NCBI RefSeq assembly: GCF_000741715.1
Contig: NZ_JGZN01000003.1
Coordinates: 298,424-362,423 of the forward strand
Direction of reading: 5' to 3'
Length of the DNA: 64,000 bases
Source: Bifidobacterium saguini DSM 23967
Lineage (GTDB): Bacteria > Actinomycetota > Actinomycetes > Actinomycetales > Bifidobacteriaceae
Below, one piece after another: positions 55,939 through 64,000 of this stretch. How positions within the stretch are numbered: position 1 is the first letter of the stretch; each line of letters begins with the position of its first letter. The notes below the pieces were generated by a model. The model was not told where the DNA came from and searched no databases. It worked only from the letters and a program-made list of their open reading frames with translations. The position numbers and the translations under genes are program-made.

Positions 55939-58900
55939 ATGGCTGAAATGGGGAACTTCGTACATCTGCACAACCACACGCACTACTCATTGTTGGATGG
56001 TGCGTCGAAGATTCCGGCGTTGGCCAAGCGCGCCGCCGAATTAGGCATGCCAGCAGTAGCTATTACTGATCATGGCAACATGCACGGCGCTTATGAAATG
56101 TATACCAACTGTGTCTCCAATGGTGTTAAGCCGATTATCGGCATTGAAGCGTATGTGACTCCGGAAACCGCTCGCCAGGACAAGTCGCGTGTGCACTGGG
56201 GTACTGAGGCACAACGTCGCGATGATGTTTCCGGTGGCGGTTTGATTACCCACATGACCATGTGGGCGGAAAACGATGAAGGCTTGGTCAACCTCATCAA
56301 GGCTTCCTCAGTGGCTAACCTTGAAGGTCGTGTGATGCGATATCCCCGTATGGATAAGGAGGTTTTGGCCACATATTCCAAGGGCGTGATTGCTTCTTCT
56401 GGTTGCCCTTCGGGCATCATCCAAACGCGCATTCGTCTGGGACAGTTCGATGAGGCGCTGCGTGCAGCCGGCGAGTTCCAGGACATTTTCGGCCGAGACA
56501 ACTTCTTCATCGAGCTGATGGATCACGGGCTTTCGATTGAAACGCAGGTGACCAAGGATTTGCTCACCATTGCGAAGAAACTTAACGCTCCGATTTTGGC
56601 GACGAATGATTCGCATTACGTGCACGCGGAAGATGCGGGCGCACAGGATGCGATGCTATGCATTAATTCAGGTTCTCGTCTGGATGATCCGGACCGATTC
56701 AAGTTCGATGGCACGGGCTACTACCTGAAGACGGCAGAGGAGATGCGCACCCTGTTCAAGGAGCTGCCTGAGGCATGCGATAACACGCTTCGAATCGCTG
56801 AGCGTTGCAATGTGATGTTCGACGATCATGAGGATGGCGCGTTCATGCCAAAGTTCCCCTGCCCCGAGGGGTGGGATGAGACTTCTTTGTTCCTGAAGAA
56901 GGTCGAGGAAGGTCTGGAGAAGCGCTATGACGGCAACCCTCCGCTTGAAGTGCTCAAGCAAGCGGATTACGAGTGTGGTGTGATTTGCCAGATGCAGTTC
57001 TGCGGCTACTTCTTGGTGGTGGCCGATTACATCCAATGGGCGAAAGACCACGGCATCATGGTGGGACCCGGCCGTGGCTCTGCAGCAGGCGCAATGGTGG
57101 CCTACGCAATGGGCATCACTGAACTGGACCCGCTGAAGCATGGCCTGATTTTCGAGAGGTTCCTGAACCCGGAGCGTGTGTCTCTGCCGGATATTGACGT
57201 CGACTTCGATCCGGAAGGTCGCGCCCGTGTAATCGAGTATTGCGGCGAGAAATATGGCACCGATAAGGTTGCACAGTGCGTGATTTACGGCACGATTAAG
57301 ACGAAGCAGGCGCTGAAGGATTCGGCTCGAATCATGGGCTATGAGTTCTCGGTGGGTGAGAAGGTAACCAAGGCGTTGCCTCCGGCTGCCACGGGCGGCA
57401 AGGACATCAGCCTGCATGATATCTTCGACCCGACTGCGAAACGCTACGCGGAGGCGCGTGAATTCCGCGAGATGTATGAGTCCGATCCGGATGCGCGCCG
57501 CATCACGGACGAAGCCAAGGGCATTGAGGGTCTGATTCGCCAGACAGGTGTGCATGCGTGCGCCACAATCATGGGTAGTGCACCGATTACAGATACGAGC
57601 CCGTTGCTGGAGCGTACCGATGGCACGATCACTACCACGTTCGAATATCATACGTGCGAAACGTTGGGCTTGGTCAAGATGGATTTCCTTGGACTTTCCA
57701 ACTTGACGGTGATTCATGACACGCTGAGAAACATCGAAGCGAACGGTAAGCCGGCCATCGACTATACGAAGATTCCGCTGGACGACAAACCCACTTATGA
57801 ACTGCTTTCCCGTGGCGACACGTTGGGCGTGTTCCAGCTCGATTCCGATGGCATGCGTTCCCTGCTCAAGACGTTGAAGCCAGATAACTTCAACGATATT
57901 TCCGCATTAATCGCTCTGTATCGACCGGGCCCAATGTCGATGGATTCGCACACTAATTATGCGAAACGCAAGAATGGCTTGCAGAAGATCACGCCAATTC
58001 ATCCCGAGCTCGAGGAACCGCTCAAGCAGGTGCTTGACGAGACGTATGGTCTGATTATTTATCAGGAGCAGGTGCAGTCCGCCGCCCGAATCTTGGCAGG
58101 TTATTCGTTGGGCAAGGCAGATGTGCTGCGCCGAGCAATGGGTAAGAAGAAGCCTGAGGTGCTGGCCAAGGAGAAGGTGCCGTTCTTCGCTGGCATGAAG
58201 GAACACGGTTATTCCGAAGAGGCAGCGAATGCTGTGTGGGATATTCTGGTTCCGTTCTCCGGCTACGCCTTCAACAAGGCGCACTCCGCAGCCTATGGTC
58301 TGATTTCCTATTGGACCGCATACCTGAAAACCCATTATCCGGTCGAGTTCATGGCTGCTTTGTTGCAGGGTGCGGCTACGAACAAGGATAAGACGGCCTT
58401 GTACCTTGGCGAGGCCCGCCGCATGGGCATCCAGGTGCTCTCCCCGGACGTCAACGAATCGGTATACGAGTATTCCGCAGTCGGCGACGTGGTGCGATTC
58501 GGTCTGGGTGCCATCCGTAATGTGGGCGAGAAGGCCGTGGCGGACATCATCGCCGAACGCGAGGGGCCACGCGGTAAGTTCGTGAATTTCATGGACTTCA
58601 TCCGTCGTGTGCCGCTGACTGCGCTGAATCGTAGGCTGGTGGAATCCTTGATTAAGGCCGGTGCATTCGACTCCATCGATCCGAACCGCCGCGCTTTGTT
58701 CACTGTGCATGAGGCTGCCATCGATTCGGTGGTAAGTCTGAAACGCAAGCAGGCTGAGGGCCAGTTCGATCTGTTCTCTGATGATGAGGACGGGGGAGCG
58801 GAGGCAATGGGCGATGCATCCGTGACCGTGCCAGATGTGGAGGAGTGGGATAAGAAGACCAAGCTCAACTTCGAACGTGAGATGCTGGGTTTGTATGTGT

Positions 58901-59496
58901 CTGACCACCCGCTTTCGGGCATGCAGTCTGTGCTCGCAAGCTTGAGAGAGATGTCGATTGCGCATTTGATCGACCGTGCCAAAACCATGCCCGACGGCCA
59001 GCAGGTCACGTTGGCTGGTTTGGTGACTGGCGTGGATCGCCGTGTTTCCAAGAAGGGCAATCCGTGGGCCATCGTCACCATCGAAGACATGGAAAGCAGC
59101 ATCCAATGCATGTTCTTCGGCAAAGTGTATGAGGCTGCCGCCGCGGAACTTGCCGTGGACGCCGTGGTGCAGATTCGTGGACAAGTAGAACTGCGTGACG
59201 AAACCGTATCCTTGAGAGCCACGGAAATGCAGGTGCCCACCTTGGAAGCCGAAGATGAACGACCATTGGTGATTACGTTGCCGACCGTGGCGTTGGAACG
59301 CGATCGTATGGCTCGTTTGGGGCAAGTGTTGGCCAGTCATCCCGGATACAGCGAGGTTCATCTCGCTGTAATGGATGAGAAGGGTAATGCTCGGGTGCTG
59401 ACGTTCGGTGATCGTTTCCGTGTAAAGCGTGACACATCATTATTCGCTGAGATCAAAATCCTCTTCGGTCCGAGCTGCTTACCTGCTGCCGCGTAA
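55939..59496 (+). CDS. dnaE: DNA polymerase III alpha subunit
   Basis: Replicative polymerase, 1185 residues. N-terminal PHP domain HLHNHTHYSLLDG; palm with PGRGSAAGAMVAYA and the catalytic aspartates in LPDIDVDFDPEGR; fingers KKKPEVLAKEK; tandem helix-hairpin-helix and OB fold (VTLAGLVTGV, SLRATEM) at the C-terminus. ATG 55939 lies seven bases after TATGGT (55926-55931), so the mRNA is probably leaderless; ATG 55927 is in frame too. The repeat array ends 40 bases upstream. Confidence 0.97.
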   Translation: MAEMGNFVHLHNHTHYSLLDGASKIPALAKRAAELGMPAVAITDHGNMHGAYEMYTNCVSNGVKPIIGIEAYVTPETARQDKSRVHWGTEAQRRDDVSGGGLITHMTMWAENDEGLVNLIKASSVANLEGRVMRYPRMDKEVLATYSKGVIASSGCPSGIIQTRIRLGQFDEALRAAGEFQDIFGRDNFFIELMDHGLSIETQVTKDLLTIAKKLNAPILATNDSHYVHAEDAGAQDAMLCINSGSRLDDPDRFKFDGTGYYLKTAEEMRTLFKELPEACDNTLRIAERCNVMFDDHEDGAFMPKFPCPEGWDETSLFLKKVEEGLEKRYDGNPPLEVLKQADYECGVICQMQFCGYFLVVADYIQWAKDHGIMVGPGRGSAAGAMVAYAMGITELDPLKHGLIFERFLNPERVSLPDIDVDFDPEGRARVIEYCGEKYGTDKVAQCVIYGTIKTKQALKDSARIMGYEFSVGEKVTKALPPAATGGKDISLHDIFDPTAKRYAEAREFREMYESDPDARRITDEAKGIEGLIRQTGVHACATIMGSAPITDTSPLLERTDGTITTTFEYHTCETLGLVKMDFLGLSNLTVIHDTLRNIEANGKPAIDYTKIPLDDKPTYELLSRGDTLGVFQLDSDGMRSLLKTLKPDNFNDISALIALYRPGPMSMDSHTNYAKRKNGLQKITPIHPELEEPLKQVLDETYGLIIYQEQVQSAARILAGYSLGKADVLRRAMGKKKPEVLAKEKVPFFAGMKEHGYSEEAANAVWDILVPFSGYAFNKAHSAAYGLISYWTAYLKTHYPVEFMAALLQGAATNKDKTALYLGEARRMGIQVLSPDVNESVYEYSAVGDVVRFGLGAIRNVGEKAVADIIAEREGPRGKFVNFMDFIRRVPLTALNRRLVESLIKAGAFDSIDPNRRALFTVHEAAIDSVVSLKRKQAEGQFDLFSDDEDGGAEAMGDASVTVPDVEEWDKKTKLNFEREMLGLYVSDHPLSGMQSVLASLREMSIAHLIDRAKTMPDGQQVTLAGLVTGVDRRVSKKGNPWAIVTIEDMESSIQCMFFGKVYEAAAAELAVDAVVQIRGQVELRDETVSLRATEMQVPTLEAEDERPLVITLPTVALERDRMARLGQVLASHPGYSEVHLAVMDEKGNARVLTFGDRFRVKRDTSLFAEIKILFGPSCLPAAA

Positions 59497-59518
59497 TTCG
59501 GGACTACCATAGCGAACC

Positions 59519-59918
59519 GTGCCTAACGTAGAAGCTGAACAAGATGAACAACGCTGGATAGCGGAAACACTGGAACGACTATCGCATTCGAAGTTCCGCG
59601 CCAAGTTCGTGCTTTCAGATAAGGACCGCGCCTACGCTCGCGCGAAGGGCAAGGCCATCATCAACCGTCATGCTCATGAAATGCTGCATGATCGTGTTGG
59701 TGCTGCCGAGCCTAAGAATGATGGCAAACAGACGCCGTGGCGCGGTCACCCTGTATTCACCGCTCAGCATGCCACTGCCACTTGCTGCCGAGGTTGTATC
59801 GAAAAAATGGCATCACATTCCTCAAGGCCGGGCGCTTACTGAAGAGGAAACCAACAGGCTTGCTGACTTGATTATGGCTTGGATTGAACGTGATTTGATT
59901 CACCATCCGGCGCAGTAA
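59519..59918 (+). pseudogene. DUF4186 family protein, frameshifted at an A run
   Basis: The first frame runs from GTG 59519 (MPNVEAEQDEQRW...) through HPVFTAQHATATCCRGCIEK, then leaves the family. The DUF4186 C-terminus (WHHIPQGRALTEEETNRLADLIMAWI, in part) continues in another frame, ending 59918. Removing one A from the six A at 59803-59808 restores a protein of about 132 residues. Could be a true mutation, a sequencing error in the homopolymer, or a slippage site. TACCAT lies eight bases before GTG. Function of the family unknown. Confidence 0.8.
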
Positions 59919-59999
59919 TCGAGCAAAATACTGGTCAGAAGAACATCGCAAACTTACAATGGGCGAGGAACATGATCGCATTGAAGGGAAGCGATACCT

Positions 60000-60881
60000 A
60001 TGAGCCAACAACTCGAATCGCCATCAATCACGTTGCAAGACAAATCCAAGTCCGTAATTCCGCAAATCGGATTCGGCACTTTCCAGATTCCTCCGGAGAA
60101 TACGCAGCGAGCTGTTGAGGAAGCTTTGGAAATCGGCTATCGCCACATTGATACTGCAGCAGCCTACTACAACGAGGAACAGGTGGGTGATGCGCTCAAA
60201 GCCACCGGTATGGCCGGTAAAGTTTGGGTGACTACCAAATTGCGCAATTGCGATCAGGGCTATGACTCAGCAATGGTGGCATTCGAGGAATCACGCAAGA
60301 AGCTCAAGGTTGATGTTATCGACATGTATCTGATTCATTGGCCTTTTCCCGCCGCTGGTTTCTATAAGGAAACCTGGCGCGCGCTGCTGAAACTGCGCGA
60401 TGAGGGTGCGATTCGCGTGCCGGCTGTCAGCAACTTCCTGCCTGAGCATCTGCGTGCGATTACCGAGGATTCCGGTGAAGCGCCGGCCGTTAATCAGATT
60501 GAAGTACACCCACGCTTCAGTCAGCCCGGTAATCTCGCATTCTGCAAGGCGCACGGCATCGTCGCTGAAGCCTACAGTCCGTTGGGACATGGCAAGGATA
60601 TCGAATCTGCTCCAGTGGTTGCTGCTGCGCAAGCGCATGGCGTGACCCCAGCAGAAGTGGTGCTGCGCTGGCATACACAGGAAGGGCGTATCATCATCCC
60701 GAAGTCGAAGCATGTGGAGCGCATGCGTCAGAACCTCGCCAGCGCCAGCTTTGACCTGACGCCTGCCGAGCTTCACGCCATTGACGCATTGGACGAGCCG
60801 AACGGCAACGTAAGCGCCAATCCCGCTACATTCACGCATTCCCAGTCATGGGCCGATCAACACGTACGCGGCAATATCTGA
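60000..60881 (+). CDS. Aldo/keto reductase
   Basis: NADPH-dependent carbonyl reductase of 293 residues, (beta/alpha)8 barrel. Catalytic tetrad: Asp in HIDTAAAYYN and Tyr in the same segment, Lys in WVTTKL, His in IHWPFP. VNQIEVHPRFSQ, AYSPLGHGKD and IPKSKHVERM bind cofactor, as in 2,5-diketo-gluconate reductases. GAAGGGAAG precedes the ATG; TACAAT (59957-59962) is a possible -10. Substrate unknown. Confidence 0.93.
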   Translation: MSQQLESPSITLQDKSKSVIPQIGFGTFQIPPENTQRAVEEALEIGYRHIDTAAAYYNEEQVGDALKATGMAGKVWVTTKLRNCDQGYDSAMVAFEESRKKLKVDVIDMYLIHWPFPAAGFYKETWRALLKLRDEGAIRVPAVSNFLPEHLRAITEDSGEAPAVNQIEVHPRFSQPGNLAFCKAHGIVAEAYSPLGHGKDIESAPVVAAAQAHGVTPAEVVLRWHTQEGRIIIPKSKHVERMRQNLASASFDLTPAELHAIDALDEPNGNVSANPATFTHSQSWADQHVRGNI

Positions 60882-60951
60882 TAAACCCACACAACGCCGA
60901 AAATTGCCTATGGCAGAGCGGCGAATAATGCGACAAGATGTCTGTCAAAAG

Positions 60952-60968
60952 GTTGACGTGATGTCAAC
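60952..60968. promoter_or_regulatory. GTTGAC-gtgat-GTCAAC palindrome before the oleate hydratase
   Basis: Perfect 6-bp arms, five-base centre, 24 bases upstream of the start codon and just before the strong Shine-Dalgarno AAAGGAGGAG. Candidate operator for a fatty-acid-responsive regulator not encoded in this window. Confidence 0.45.
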
Positions 60969-60991
60969 ATACTCTCCAAAGGAGGAGCGCC

Positions 60992-62869
60992 ATGTACTAT
61001 TCCAACGGTAATTACGAAGCCTTCGCTCGTCCGAAGAAGCCGGCGGGAGTGGACCACAAGAACGCCTACATCATCGGTACTGGACTTGCTGCACTGTCCG
61101 CGGCCTGCTACCTGGTGCGTGACGGTCAAATGCCCGGCGATCACATTCATATTCTTGAGAAGGATCCTGTGCCGGGCGGCGCCTGCGATGGCGCAGATAT
61201 TCCAGGTCTCGGCTACGTGATGCGTGGCGGCCGTGAAATGGACAACCATTTCGAGGTCATGTGGGATTTGTTCCGTTCGATTCCCTCCATCGAAACCGAG
61301 GGCGTGAGCGTGCTGGACGAATACTATTGGCTCAATAAGGAGGATCCGAATTATTCCCTGTGCCGCGCCACCAAGGATCTCGGCAAGGATGCAGGTTTCC
61401 AAGGCAAGTTTGGTCTGAGCGATAAGGCTTCGCAGGAAATCATGAAGCTGTTCTTCACGCCGGATGAAGAGCTGTACGACAAGCCCATCACTGATTTCTT
61501 CGACGATGAGGTGCTGAACTCCAACTTCTGGCTGTACTGGCGCACTATGTTCGCTTTCGAGAACTGGCATTCCGCACTGGAAATGAAGCTGTACATCAAG
61601 CGCTATATCCACCACATCGGCGGCCTGCCCGATTTTTCGGCACTGCGCTTCACCCGCTACAACCAGTACGAGTCGATGATTTTGCCGATGGTCAAGTATC
61701 TGGAAAGCCACGGCGTGCAATTTCAGTACAACACCAAGGTGGAAAACGTGGAATTCGCCATCGGCGGTGGCGACGGCCCCAAGCTCGAACACACCAGTGT
61801 CGGTCAGGACACAATTTTGAAAATTCAAGCCACCTCCGGTGTCTTCAAGCGCAATCCATACAGCTCACCCACCAAGAAGCTCGCCGTGCGTTTGGATATC
61901 GATCATGAAGGGGAGAAATCCTCGATTGATTTGACCGCCGATGATTTGGTGTTCATCACCAACGGTGGATGCGTGGAAAATTCCACAATGGGTTCGCAGA
62001 ACTCGCCGGCCGCATGGAATCCGGACCTGAAGCCGGGCGGTGGCTGGGATATGTGGCGCAACATCGCCAAGCAGGATCCCAGCTTTGGTCACCCGGACAA
62101 ATTCTGCTCCGACCCGCAGGCCACCAAGTGGATGAGCGCCACCGTCACCACGCTTGACAAGGAGATTCCTCCATATATTCAGAAGATCTGCAAGCGTGAC
62201 CCATTCACTGGTCACGTAGTCACCGGTGGCATCGTGACCGTTACCGACTCCAACTGGCTGCTGAGTTGGACGCTGAACCGTCAACAGCAGTTCCGTGACC
62301 AGCCTAAGGACCAGTTGTGCGTATGGGTTTATGGACTGTTCCCGGACAAGCCCGGCAATTATGTGAAGAAGCCGATGACCGAATGTACCGGTGAGGAGAT
62401 TTGCGAGGAATGGCTCTACCACATGGGTGTGCCGACCGACAAGATTGAGGCGCTCGCCAAGAATCACGCGAACACGGTGCCGGTGATGATGCCATACATC
62501 ACGGCGTTCTTCATGCCGCGCGCTGCCGGCGACCGCCCGGATGTGGTGCCGGATGGTGCTGTGAACTTCGCATTCCTCGGTCAGTTCGCCGAAACCCCAC
62601 GTGACACGATCTTCACCACTGAGTACTCGATGCGCACCGGTATGGAAGCGGTGTACACGTTGCTTGATGTGGACCGTGGTGTACCCGAGGTGTGGGGCAG
62701 CGTCTATGACGTGCGCAATCTGCTCAACGCTACCGTCAAACTGCGCGATGGTGCACCGGTTACGGATATGAAGCTCAACTTCATCGAGAAGGCGGTCCTT
62801 GGCAAGGTGCTCAAGAAGCTCGACGGCACCGATATCGCCACCCTGCTCAAGGAATACCACGTCATCTGA
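60992..62869 (+). CDS. ohyA: Oleate hydratase (myosin-cross-reactive antigen family)
   Basis: FAD enzyme adding water to the cis-9 double bond of oleic and linoleic acid to form 10-hydroxy fatty acids. 625 residues. FAD motif IIGTGLAALSAACYLV at residue 27, EKDPVPGGACDG, MRGGREMDNHFE and the C-terminal GQFAETPRDTIFTTEYS are family hallmarks. Strong Shine-Dalgarno AAAGGAGGAG. In bifidobacteria such enzymes help detoxify host or dietary free fatty acids. Confidence 0.96.
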   Translation: MYYSNGNYEAFARPKKPAGVDHKNAYIIGTGLAALSAACYLVRDGQMPGDHIHILEKDPVPGGACDGADIPGLGYVMRGGREMDNHFEVMWDLFRSIPSIETEGVSVLDEYYWLNKEDPNYSLCRATKDLGKDAGFQGKFGLSDKASQEIMKLFFTPDEELYDKPITDFFDDEVLNSNFWLYWRTMFAFENWHSALEMKLYIKRYIHHIGGLPDFSALRFTRYNQYESMILPMVKYLESHGVQFQYNTKVENVEFAIGGGDGPKLEHTSVGQDTILKIQATSGVFKRNPYSSPTKKLAVRLDIDHEGEKSSIDLTADDLVFITNGGCVENSTMGSQNSPAAWNPDLKPGGGWDMWRNIAKQDPSFGHPDKFCSDPQATKWMSATVTTLDKEIPPYIQKICKRDPFTGHVVTGGIVTVTDSNWLLSWTLNRQQQFRDQPKDQLCVWVYGLFPDKPGNYVKKPMTECTGEEICEEWLYHMGVPTDKIEALAKNHANTVPVMMPYITAFFMPRAAGDRPDVVPDGAVNFAFLGQFAETPRDTIFTTEYSMRTGMEAVYTLLDVDRGVPEVWGSVYDVRNLLNATVKLRDGAPVTDMKLNFIEKAVLGKVLKKLDGTDIATLLKEYHVI

Positions 62870-62896
62870 TTGGCTGAAAAGAAAGAAAATCCTGAT

Positions 62897-63397
62897 ATGA
62901 CTGCGCCGCAAACCTGGACGATTCGTCACGCTACTGTTGCAGATCTCGATGCATTGGCTTCGATTGAGGCGGAATGCTTTCCTGCTGCGGAGGCGGCAAG
63001 TCGTGATTCGCTCCAGGCGCGGCTGCAGTCATATCCAGAATGCTTCTGGCTATTAACAGATGGCAACCATATTGCTTCCTTCATCAATGGCTTTGCCACT
63101 AACCGTGCCGATTTGACTGACGATATGTACGATGATGCCACGCAGCATGACTCTCACGGCGCATGGCAGATGATTTTCGGCGTGGATACTGCGCCGTTAT
63201 ATCAGCACCACGGGTACGCCAGCATGCTGATGCAACAGGTGATTGAAGATACGCGTGCACGTGGCCGCAAAGGGCTGGTGCTGACCTGCAAAGATCGGTT
63301 GGTCGGGTTCTATGCGCGATTCGGCTACAAGGATGAGGGCATCTCTGGGTCTACGCATGGCAATGTGGTTTGGCACCAGATGCGTCTGACCTTCTAA
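62897..63397 (+). CDS. GNAT family N-acetyltransferase
   Basis: 166 residues with the GNAT fold: RHATVADLDALASIEAECF at the N-terminus, a Q/RxxGxG-like acetyl-CoA site replaced by QHHGYASMLMQQVIE, and LTCKDRLVGFYARFGYKDEGIS. ATG 62897 is chosen; an in-frame TTG at 62870, directly after the ohyA stop, would add nine charged residues. Cotranscription with ohyA is likely. Substrate unknown. Confidence 0.87.
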   Translation: MTAPQTWTIRHATVADLDALASIEAECFPAAEAASRDSLQARLQSYPECFWLLTDGNHIASFINGFATNRADLTDDMYDDATQHDSHGAWQMIFGVDTAPLYQHHGYASMLMQQVIEDTRARGRKGLVLTCKDRLVGFYARFGYKDEGISGSTHGNVVWHQMRLTF

Positions 63398-63463
63398 AGC
63401 CTCTTTCTCGCTCTCCTCAAGAATGAAAATGGGGCTGAGAGGAGTTGAACATGGAATGAATTG

Positions 63464-63491
63464 TTGCGACACGCCGATAGACACGCAATGT
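63464..63491 (+). promoter_or_regulatory. Possible upstream rRNA promoter P1
   Basis: TTGCGA (63464-63469) and CAATGT (63486-63491), 16 bp apart; weak -10. The CGACACGCCGA at 63467-63477 is repeated exactly in the stronger promoter at 63555-63565, which suggests duplicated promoters. Confidence 0.4.
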
Positions 63492-63552
63492 TGGTTCTCG
63501 TTGGTGTGGAAAAGAGGCGTATTGTGGCAAACAAGGTGTGGTTTGACTGATT

Positions 63553-63582
63553 TTCGACACGCCGAGGGAGGCGCGCTATGAT
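63553..63582 (+). promoter_or_regulatory. rRNA promoter
   Basis: TTCGAC (63553-63558), 18-bp spacer and TATGAT (63577-63582) upstream of the 16S gene, with a transcript leader of about 335 bases. No gene fits the stretch 63398-63923; frames there lack family features or start signals. Confidence 0.65.
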
Positions 63583-63720
63583 GCCGTTTCCCAGGGTTTT
63601 TCGCGCCTTGATTTGCATTGTTGTTTGGGTTCGTGTAGGTTATTCATCTGTTGCCGCTCGGCACGGCGGGCTTCCCGCTCCTGATGGTTTCGGGGGTTGG
63701 CTTGCCGGTGTGGTGGTGGT

Positions 63721-63760
63721 TTGAGAACTCAAGAGCGTGTTTGTACTACTTCTTTATAGT
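63721..63760 (+). promoter_or_regulatory. rRNA leader antitermination/processing signal
   Basis: TTGAGAACTCAA (63721-63732) followed by GAGCGTGTTTG is the leader block conserved in actinobacterial rrn operons next to the boxA-like antitermination site. Confidence 0.6.
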
Positions 63761-63924
63761 CAATGATTGCCAGTTCATTCCAAGCCTGGTCGCCTGTTGT
63801 GGTGGTCGGGTTCCCCGGGAGGGGTTGAATTGGGGTGAGGTTTTTGTGAGAGTGGTTCCTTCCTTAAGGAATCGTCTCGTCTTTTTCTTTTTTGGAGTCA
63901 TCTTTCGATGCTCTTTCATGAAGT

Positions 63925-64000
63925 TTTTTGTGGAGGGTTCGATTCTGGCTCAGGATGAACGCTGGCGGCGTGCTTAACACATGCAAGTCGAACGGGATCC
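63925..64000 (+). rRNA. rrs: 16S ribosomal RNA, 5' end
   Basis: Begins TTTTTGTGGAGGGTTCGAT and continues with GATTCTGGCTCAGGATGAAC (the 27F region), GCTGGCGGCGTGCTTAACAC and ATGCAAGTCGAACGGGATCC, the bifidobacterial form. The gene runs past the window edge. Confidence 0.97.

Noticed and set aside
63651..63977. Open frame upstream of 16S rRNA
   Set aside because: It runs into the rRNA gene, covers the rrn leader and has no Shine-Dalgarno or recognisable domain.

Overview
The window is a stretch of a Bifidobacterium chromosome, most likely from the B. longum / B. infantis / B. breve group. The pointers are the first 76 bases of a 16S rRNA gene at the right edge (bifidobacterial type, ending in the AACGGGATCC seen in that group), a bifidobacterial serpin next to a LacI regulator and a GH32 fructosidase, a GH42 beta-galactosidase operon of the human-milk-oligosaccharide type, and Wag31, SepF, DUF3052, DUF3107 and DUF2342 proteins typical of Actinobacteria. 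No IS element, prophage, integrase or CRISPR array was seen. Most of the window is core genome with a few carbohydrate islands.

Layout. 1-2.8 kb: dapF, a VKOR-family protein and a PHP phosphoesterase. 2.9-9.6 kb: sugar operon (lipoprotein binding protein, two permeases, GH42 beta-galactosidase, LacI repressor) behind a promoter carrying two operators; its genes match the lnt/gos loci of bifidobacteria. 9.7-16.7 kb: DUF3107, an aminoglycoside-phosphotransferase-like protein with mutated catalytic residues, a UvrD-like helicase, DUF2342, a Lon-like protease without its PDZ domain, and DUF3052. 16.8 kb: tRNA-Val. 17-24.6 kb: a multi-DivIVA protein overlapping dxr, then ispG, a membrane alpha/beta hydrolase, recO and uppS (MEP isoprenoid route and undecaprenyl synthesis). 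24.6-26.9 kb: structured non-coding DNA, then the permease and binding protein of a thiamine-precursor (NMT1/THI5-type) importer without a local ATPase.

27-33.5 kb: GH32 fructosidase with tandem operators, LacI, serpin and a small membrane protein (last three apparently one operon), then an MFS transporter. 33.8-39 kb: thiamine operon led by a TPP riboswitch: thiM, a ThiE-ThiC fusion, thiD and a thiamine-binding MTH1187-family protein. 39.2-40.6 kb: pepC. 40.7-47.5 kb: rhamnoside island with a triple-operator promoter, two paralogous MFS permeases, a GH78 alpha-L-rhamnosidase broken by a one-base frameshift, and a LacI regulator. 47.6-55.7 kb: glyS, dusB, then the division block ftsZ-sepF-yggT-wag31, lspA and rluD. 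55.7-55.9 kb: a seven-copy array with exact 21-bp period in front of dnaE. 59.5-63.4 kb: frameshifted DUF4186, aldo/keto reductase, oleate hydratase and a GNAT protein, then the rRNA promoter region and the start of 16S rRNA.

The strongest unexplained signals are the 21-bp phased repeat array before dnaE, a recurrent TANNNT-N7-ATG/GTG arrangement that predicts leaderless mRNAs for at least seven genes, long inverted repeats around 24.6-24.9 and 28.9 kb, a dispersed GGCTCCCCT hairpin family, and apparent active-site or domain loss in three conserved actinobacterial proteins.
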